Below, piece by piece: positions 57,879-64,000 of a DNA stretch of 64,000 nucleotides. Every line of letters starts with the position of its first letter. Position 1 is the stretch's first letter. The stretch is taken from positions 27,801 through 91,800 of the forward strand of contig MPUH01000165.1 in the NCBI GenBank assembly GCA_001970955.1. Reading direction: 5' to 3'. Source of the DNA: Stentor coeruleus. Its lineage: Eukaryota; Ciliophora; Heterotrichea; Heterotrichida; Stentoridae. Made by a program: the position numbers and the translations under genes. The notes beneath the pieces are model-generated. The model ran no database searches and was not told the origin of the DNA. It was given only the letters and a program-made list of their open reading frames with translations.

Positions 57879-59906
57879 TCATATGCAGTAACAGATTAAG
57901 TCTGACTTGCAGTTTTTTAGTTCATCAGTTCTTTCAATAGAGTCAGCTCTTATAGCAACATCCCTACCCATAAACTTAGTTTCTACAACAATTTTACCCC
58001 CAATTCTTCTTATTTCTTCAATTGTCGTAAGCAGCCCATTCACTTTAATTTTTGACCCTGTAGCTTCTTTCACAGTAAATTCAACTTGAATAAGCCTAGT
58101 TAATTCCTTATCTGCTTTTAATCTATGTTCCATAACTCCATAAACTTTATCAACACTTAAAGTCATACAAACATTTTCTAATTCATTATCAATAATTTGC
58201 ATATTGATTTTCCTAGCAGCATATTCAGCAAATACTAAAGGATACTCTTCATCATCCCTATCAACATTTTTAAATCCTTCACAAGGACATAAAAAGTCAG
58301 CTATACCTATTTCAGCACAAGTCCTATCTTGGAATTTTCCAATAAATAAGCTTTTTGCATGATTTCCTATATGATTCGTCCATGTTTTATATAAAGGAGA
58401 GTTTTCTGTAAGGGTTCCATATGGAGAAACAGCTAAATGTTTAAGAGTAAGATGAATATCTAAACGGCTTATCAAAGAATTTGTATTAAGATGAGCTTTT
58501 GAGTTATGTTTTGATAAAAACTTGTTATTACTTATAACAAAAAAAGCTGGAATATGGTTTTCCAAATACCCTTCATATGTTTTATCCCATTCTTTCGAAT
58601 GCTTACCATGATCTCCTCCAATAATTATCACAAAATCTGATTTTGTTGAATTATAAAATGACACAATAGATGAAAGAAAATACTTAAGATTTGAATCAAC
58701 TGTTTTTATAACTGTTCCTGTATGCTCATGGCCATGTGACATATGAATATAACTAAATTTATTCAATGATTTATAACTATGAGCGAAATCATTTAAATAA
58801 TTCAATAAATAATAATCAGAACTTTGATTTCCAATACATTGAATATCTTTCCAAAAATCTTCATAGCCTATAAGTTTGTGGGCAGCATGAAAAAAATTGC
58901 TACTTACATGGTCTGTTGTAATTATCCTACCTGTTGTATAAGAAAAAAAATCCCATACTGTGTCATATCCAAACATTGTCACAAAACCTTTTTTCTTGTA
59001 TGTGTTCCATATAGCATTTTCTTGAATTTTAATGAACTTTTCTTGGTCACTTTCATTGAATATGCTTAAACCATTAAGTAAACCCCAATGATGACCTGAA
59101 GTATAGCCATAAAATATTGGAATCAAATTAGGCTGTGTGTCTTCTCCATGTACAATTGTTAATGGAAAATCTAATAAAACTGCATTGTATGATTGTATTA
59201 AATCTGTATTAAACCAATTGAGGGTTTTTGGGAAATTTCTATAAAAACTTTGTCTACTTAAAGAATCAAACATTATTATATGAACAGCTAAAGGAGAAAA
59301 TGCTCTTCCTACAGCTTTTGAGATTTTTTCAGAAATTTTTCTTGCATTTTCAGCAATAGTGTCGTTTTCATAAAGCTTGTAATGAACTGATATTTTTTTA
59401 CCACACTTTATAAATATAAATTCTTCATGACCTAAAAGGATATTTTGAGTTGAATTTTCCCATGAGTGAGGAAATTTTACTTCGCCGAATTTTTCTTCTG
59501 ATGGATGCGTCCCACGGCATATTTTAGGATTTGGGCATTGTATGTTTATAAAGCTTAGTAATAATTACTTAGATGAGGTTTCATAAATATAGTATTCATT
59601 AGAGTCTGAGCAATTCTTGAATTTTTTATCAGGGAAGAAAGAATTAGCTTGAAAAGAAGAGTAGCCGAATGATTTTAGAGGACAGTATGCATTCTGAATA
59701 ATCGGCACTTGAATAAGTTTCGAAGAATTAACTTCTAAATCATAATCAGAAAATCTACCCAAAGATCTCCACAAAGGGGGGTCTAAAAAAGGTTCACGAA
59801 AAGGTATATAAGGTATTTTAATAGCTTCTTCATAACAAATATTCCTCAATACAAGTAAAGATCCAATAAACGCTAGAATAAGATGCAATAAGCCATTGTA
59901 ATACAT
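57879..59906 (-). CDS. DUF229 alkaline-phosphatase/sulfatase-superfamily enzyme, 670 aa, two exons
   Basis: Exons are 59569-59906 and 57879-59553, joined over a 15-nt intron. An N-terminal hydrophobic segment (LLHLILAFIGSLLVL) acts as signal or anchor. The catalytic fold has IIMFDSLSRQSFYRNFPKTL (DUF229 core with nucleophile region), FSYIHMSHGHEHTG and the metal-binding FVIIIGGDHGKHSKEW. The C-terminal 140 residues are Cys-containing and include alternating hydrophobic strands. DUF229 proteins are membrane-associated or lumenal hydrolases/transferases; the substrate is unknown. The gene ends on TGA, evidence that TGA is a stop here. Its start codon is one base from the divergent start at 59908. 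Confidence 0.85.
59554..59568 (-). other. 15-nt intron ending AAG
   Basis: GTAATTATTACTAAG in the sense direction. The only intron found here that ends AAG rather than TAG. It joins the leader exon to the sulfatase-like frame. Confidence 0.88.
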
Positions 59907-59907
59907 T

Positions 59908-60306
59908 ATGTCAGTATCTGAAAACTACAAGTCTAAAAATCTAAACTTAGCAACTCCTATAAACCCTTTTCCTCAAATAAACAGCAAGAAAAAGAAACCC
60001 CCTTTACTTATAAAACTATATCAAACAAGAAAAAGTTTATCAGATTATCCTGATATATATATTCTAAACACCAAGACAACAGCATCTTTTAATAACAATA
60101 AAATCATTAATAACCCTTTACCTCCTATAAAACCAGAAGGAATCACAAAAAACAGAAGGTTTAAATATTTATCCCCAACATTTAGATTGAATTGTAAAGA
60201 TCTTAGGCCATTATTTGAACATAAAAAGAAAGTTGACCAGTCATTAACTACAAAATTCGACTGTTCTGATATTGAAACAGAAACTCAAGTTGGGCAATAT
60301 ATATAA
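59908..60306 (+). CDS. Hypothetical basic protein, 132 aa
   Basis: Complete frame ATG to TAA on the strand opposite the sulfatase-like gene and not overlapping it. The protein is Lys/Pro/Asn-rich and probably largely disordered (NPFPQINSKKKKPPLL, PLPPIKPEG), with an acidic end (CSDIETETQVGQYI). No family was recognised. The 5' end has no separate upstream region: the divergent start codon is one base away. Either the upstream sequences overlap coding DNA or one start is further in. Confidence 0.6.
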   Translation: MSVSENYKSKNLNLATPINPFPQINSKKKKPPLLIKLYQTRKSLSDYPDIYILNTKTTASFNNNKIINNPLPPIKPEGITKNRRFKYLSPTFRLNCKDLRPLFEHKKKVDQSLTTKFDCSDIETETQVGQYI

Positions 60307-60523
60307 AATATTAATAACAATGAAAAACTCTTAGAAAATATAATTATTTTTTAGATTAGAATGTTTATGAAATTTTGTTATGATAAAATCTGTTAAGTTC
60401 TTTTGTGATATTAATTATTGATTTATACAAATAATAAAAGTAAAATCTAATGAAAAATGTGATAATTTATATGATTTACTTTGCTAGTTCATAAATATAA
60501 AATACTAAATCAATCATTTAACA

Positions 60524-61573
60524 TTAATTTAACCAAGAAATCCGGGTTCCATTTTCCCACACCCCTTTCCTTGACTCTTGAATGTCTTTTATCTTGTTAA
60601 ACCACTTATAAACTCCTTCTCCATGCTGTAAACCATCTTTCCATTCTCCTTCGTATTCTCTTCCATCTGGCCATATAAGTTTACCTATTCCATCTTTGAC
60701 ATCTAATTTGTATTCCCCTATATAAACTTTCCCATTTGGCCATTCAAATTTCCCATGGCCATGCATTTTATTATTTTTCCACATACCAGTGTATTTCTTT
60801 CCATTTTTCCATTTAAAAACCCCTTCTCCTGAAATATCTCCTTTTTCAAATTGACCTTTGAATTTGTTTCCGTTACTCCATACGAACTTTCCTATTCCTT
60901 GTTTTAGGTTATTGAAAAATTGGCCGCTATAAACAGTCTTGTCTGGCCACTCTTCTCGCCCTTCTCCAGCTTTGATTCCATGGACAAAATACCCTTTATA
61001 ACGAATTCCCCCTTCTAAAGCTGCCCCTTCACCTTCAAGATTTCCTTTTTTAAAGTCCCCTTCAAGGATACTTCCATCAAGTTTGATAATCCTACCAAAT
61101 CCTTCGCGGCTACCTTTAAAAAAATGCCCACTGTATTTCTCATTGTTTATTAGTTGATACCCAGGACCAGTTTTACGCATAAGAGAATCAAAAGCTCCTT
61201 GATAAATTTCACGTTTAGACAATTTATATACTGTATCTGGAACATTGCTGACAATAGGGTATAAAATTGTTTCTATATACTTGATTTCGGCAGGGACGAA
61301 ATGGTTGATTGAGTTTTTACAAGTTTCAAAGAAATTAGTTGGGTCTTTTGTCATTTTTACTGTCAGGAATCTTCTGCTTAGAGATGTTAAAGAAACAGTA
61401 TTGTTCGTGTCACAAATTTCAACTGTATCAACTGAATTCTCGCATTTTTCTGCTAGAGCCATTGAGTTGAGCAAGTGACTGTTATCTTTGTATTGGAAAT
61501 GATTAGCATCTCCTATCATAATTGTTTTTTCCTCGAGCATATCCATTCTCATGCATGAGCAATCTATTCCCAT
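60524..61573 (-). CDS. MORN-repeat protein with N-acylation motif, 349 aa
   Basis: Eight MORN repeats run from about residue 140 to 330 (for example GHFFKGSREGFG, GQFEKGDISGEGVFKW, GEWKDGLQHGEGVYKW). MORN arrays bind lipids and shape membranes or cortex. The ATG at 61573 is preferred to one 13 codons upstream because it gives MGIDCSCMRMD, with Gly2 and Cys5/Cys7 as predicted acylation sites. The first 135 residues are non-repetitive with a helical segment (FETCKNSINHFVPAEIKY). MORN plus N-terminal acylation suggests a cortical membrane scaffold. The frame is open and without introns. Confidence 0.88.
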   Translation of the reverse strand: MGIDCSCMRMDMLEEKTIMIGDANHFQYKDNSHLLNSMALAEKCENSVDTVEICDTNNTVSLTSLSRRFLTVKMTKDPTNFFETCKNSINHFVPAEIKYIETILYPIVSNVPDTVYKLSKREIYQGAFDSLMRKTGPGYQLINNEKYSGHFFKGSREGFGRIIKLDGSILEGDFKKGNLEGEGAALEGGIRYKGYFVHGIKAGEGREEWPDKTVYSGQFFNNLKQGIGKFVWSNGNKFKGQFEKGDISGEGVFKWKNGKKYTGMWKNNKMHGHGKFEWPNGKVYIGEYKLDVKDGIGKLIWPDGREYEGEWKDGLQHGEGVYKWFNKIKDIQESRKGVWENGTRISWLN

Positions 61574-62351
61574 AATGTTTATCGAATAAATAACCTTTAA
61601 TCTCAAATACATATAAAGCTATAAATTGCAAATGATGATTAAATGAGAAAACTATGCATACTTTCTAAATTGTATATAATTGTTAAAATATTGCAAAACT
61701 AAAGCAACTCGTATGGGGTTAGATTATTTATTAAGAGTAAAATATCTGAAATAATAAACTAATTTTAGCATTTATATTTTATATTTATAGAACATATAGA
61801 TTTTCTGTTGCAACCAAATGAGAAATTTATCTTTAAAAATAAAGTTATAGTAAAATTAATAAAACTAGACCTAAATGATCTGAAATTATTAAAAATTGTA
61901 ATACCATCATAGTATTCCACTATTCAATTAACATTCTCAAATTATCAAAGTTTTCTTTATCCAACACCAATTTAAATATCCTAAATGACTAATGTATCAT
62001 CCATAAATTTTCCATAATGTGAATATAAGATTTCGCAATCCACTTTAAGATTTTTAAAATTAATATAATTTATTAAATGGTGATTAATATAACCTATACT
62101 TAGTTCATTTAATATTTATATACATCATATATAATTATCTCCTATTTCATATAATAAAAACCAAAATTTTATACTACTATTATCAATACTTTTATCTAAA
62201 AATTTATCTTCGCCCTTTTACAATTTCTTTAATGGTTTTAAATAAATGATTTCCTTACAATAACCTAATTATATTTAACAATAAGTCTATTCAAAGTATA
62301 TAAATATAATATATTTATTAAAATATACGCATTATATAAATATATATAAAA
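61574..62351. other. Intergenic, no gene seen
   Basis: AT-rich spacer between two minus-strand genes. No frame or motif supported. Confidence 0.55.
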
Positions 62352-62612
62352 TTATTTACTAGTAAATTTCTGAGTATACTTTGCTTTCAATTTGTTTACA
62401 TGTGAAATGTACAAAGGATTTAAAGTAGGATTTGATAAGATAATATACTTGGAATGAATAAAATTACGTGGTTTAGGCTCTGAAAGCGTTTCGATCATTA
62501 TTAAATCCGGCCTTGAAAACATTTTAGTTATCATTTGCATTTCTGCTAATAGTTCTGAATTGATTTCTTTAGTGATACGATGAGGTTTTTGATGTCCTAA
62601 GCAAACACCCAT
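62352..62612 (-). CDS. MGxC small-protein family, member 8 (86 aa, NPLY type, opposite strand)
   Basis: Starts MGVCLGHQKPHR and ends ILSNPTLNPLYISHVNK followed by a basic tail. It lies about 18 kb from the main cluster and on the other strand, yet is the best match to member 1: both have a PHRI/IHRI start, AEMQMITKMFSRPDL versus VDMQLMTKKFARVDL, and LSNPxLNPLYISHVNK. This pair defines the most constrained positions of the family. Own 5' flank present to the right. Confidence 0.8.
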   Translation of the reverse strand: MGVCLGHQKPHRITKEINSELLAEMQMITKMFSRPDLIMIETLSEPKPRNFIHSKYIILSNPTLNPLYISHVNKLKAKYTQKFTSK

Positions 62613-63856
62613 ATTTGTTTTTTATTAATGATAGCTATTAAAGGAATATTTAATAGTTTTACATAAGAAATGGGGTTTATTTTGGATGGAAAAGTGAAGT
62701 TTTTGGTGCATTTTGCCTTTAAAATGATTATTTTCAAGTGGGATAAGTAATTTAATTGCTTTTTAAATTATGTATATATATAAAGGAATATAAAAATGCT
62801 TATAAAATTTGGTTATTTAATTTTTTGATATGAATTGAGTTTTTCTTAAGATTTTCTATAGGTTTTATATAGTTATTATGCAAATCAAACTAATCTGGCT
62901 TGAAGGAATATCATTTGATAGTAATTTTAGTTTTGCAATGAAAAAAATTTAATTAATTGATTGTTCTGATAGTAAAATATTAATTTTTGTCTTATGCAAT
63001 AGCCTGAAGGATTTTTAAATATTTTAGACACATTTAGTTATTTAAAACATAAAAATACATGATAATCATTGTAATTTATGAATTTCGGGGCTAAAAATAT
63101 TTTAAAATTTTTTCCTTTTTATATATAATTCTTTTATCCATAATTACTAAACTTTTTAGAATGCCATATGCACTACAAATATATTTATTTTGATTTCAAC
63201 AGTATTTCATTCATATTATCTATTAAACTATCTCAAAGCAACTTCTACTTGAAATTTGTATTTGCAAAGCATTTCAAGTTATTAAAAAGATCTTAATTAG
63301 TTAAAAAATCTTGATAAATTATCATCCCAATGCTTTAAATCCTTTTCTTTTTTCCCTGAATTTAGAGGTCAATGAAATATTAGATTTAATTGAAAATAAT
63401 TTTCTATTTGGTATTAATTATTATTACACTATAGTTTATATGTGGAATGTGTATTTTTTTAATAAGAATTGAATTATTTATGATAATCTTTTAATTTTTT
63501 ATCTTTAGGTTTTTAAGATAATGAATTTTTCATGAGAATAAAACAATAATACTTTGTTTTAAAGGATTATATAAAACTGAGGCTGACTATTTTGCTCGGA
63601 AAGGATTGAGTAAGAGTGATATATAGTTTATTGCTTTAACAAATAAATTCAAAAGATCATTATAAATAGTGATTTTAATATATTAATGGAGTTTAATATT
63701 ACATCTTATATCAAAGGTTGTATTATGATAAGCAATGAAATCAAAACTACCACCTGCATTGCATATTTGAACAAAAATACTATAAAAACCTATGCAAGAT
63801 TAAAGCAAATATCAACTTAAATCAAAACTCATTCCATTTAAAAAGTAAACTATTAT
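62613..63856. other. 1.2-kb intergenic region, no gene seen
   Basis: Very AT-rich, with no supportable frame, RNA gene or MGxC motif. Confidence 0.55.
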
Positions 63857-64000
63857 TTATTCTAACTTAACATAAAACTCATCAATCTCTTTATCAAAAT
63901 CTCTATCAATCTCTCTATCTTTCTTTTCAATCTTTTCAATCTCTTCAATCTTTTCAATCTTTTCAATCTCTTCAATCTCTTCAATCTTTTCAATCTCTTC
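63857..64000 (-). CDS. C-terminal end of a Glu/Ile/Lys tandem-repeat protein (partial)
   Basis: On the minus strand the frame is open from the right edge to a TAA at 63857-63859. The first 25 or so visible residues repeat IEE or IEK every three residues, encoded by a 9-bp unit (reverse of ttttcaatc/tcttcaatc). The non-repetitive end reads KKDREIDRDFDKEIDEFY. The start lies outside the window, so length and function cannot be judged. A period of three is not a standard coiled-coil heptad. Confidence 0.6.
   Translation of the reverse strand, partial: EEIEKIEEIEEIEKIEKIEEIEKIEKKDREIDRDFDKEIDEFYVKLE
63928..64000. repeat. 9-bp minisatellite inside coding sequence
   Basis: About eight units of a 9-mer alternating ttttcaatc and tcttcaatc run to the right edge. 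The period keeps the minus-strand frame. Confidence 0.85.

Overview
The window is AT-rich protist nuclear DNA and most likely a macronuclear contig of a heterotrich ciliate close to Stentor coeruleus. Three things point there. Long genes stay open under the standard genetic code, and at least one gene ends on TGA, which argues against Blepharisma-type UGA=Trp. At least ten genes or gene joins only make sense if introns of exactly 15 nt (one of 16 nt) are removed, always GTA...AG. Ciliary and cortical gene families dominate. No tRNA, rRNA, CRISPR array or transposon was recognised.

Layout. 1-5.5 kb (all minus): a partial PG-rich ciliary-type protein, two unknown proteins, the MUS81 nuclease and an N-acylated cyclic-nucleotide phosphodiesterase. 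6-11 kb: a Bax-inhibitor-1/lifeguard membrane protein, a small RRM protein with an internal duplication, and a membrane RING-H2 E3 ligase with three tiny introns. 11-19 kb (minus): a 1526-aa CH/armadillo/coiled-coil protein, a coiled-coil protein and a C2H2 zinc-finger protein. 20-30 kb: a DYRK-type kinase, a decayed importin-beta fragment, a BRM-type SNF2 ATPase, a UEV-VPS37 ESCRT-I subunit, a TTLL ligase and a CIMIP2/FAM166-like microtubule inner protein. 30-35 kb: a large receptor with two ligand-binding lobes and a multi-pass membrane region, then RAB2. 36.7-44 kb: seven small same-strand genes for 62-92 aa proteins that begin Met-Gly-x-Cys or similar; most end in a shared motif around Asn-Pro-Leu-Tyr. 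44.8-57.5 kb (minus): a KIF12-like kinesin, CK2 alpha with an altered DWG motif, and two tandem TmcB-like PAS/membrane proteins. 57.8-64 kb: a DUF229 sulfatase-like enzyme, a divergent small gene starting 1 bp away, an N-acylated MORN protein, an eighth member of the small family on the minus strand, and the C-terminal end of a Glu/Ile/Lys-repeat protein.

The small MGxC gene family is the most novel-looking system. N-terminal Gly2 plus nearby Cys predicts myristoylation and palmitoylation. The PDE and MORN proteins carry the same kind of N-terminus, so ten products in the window look membrane-tethered this way. A degenerate copy without its ATG lies between two members, showing local birth and death of genes.

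Two general points for users of this sequence. First, thirteen single N characters each sit between two near-identical copies of 44-126 bp; these are unmerged contig overlaps, and removing one copy restores single reading frames. Second, intergenic DNA shows a strand-composition switch that tracks transcription units: A/C-rich upstream and G/T-rich downstream in the sense direction.
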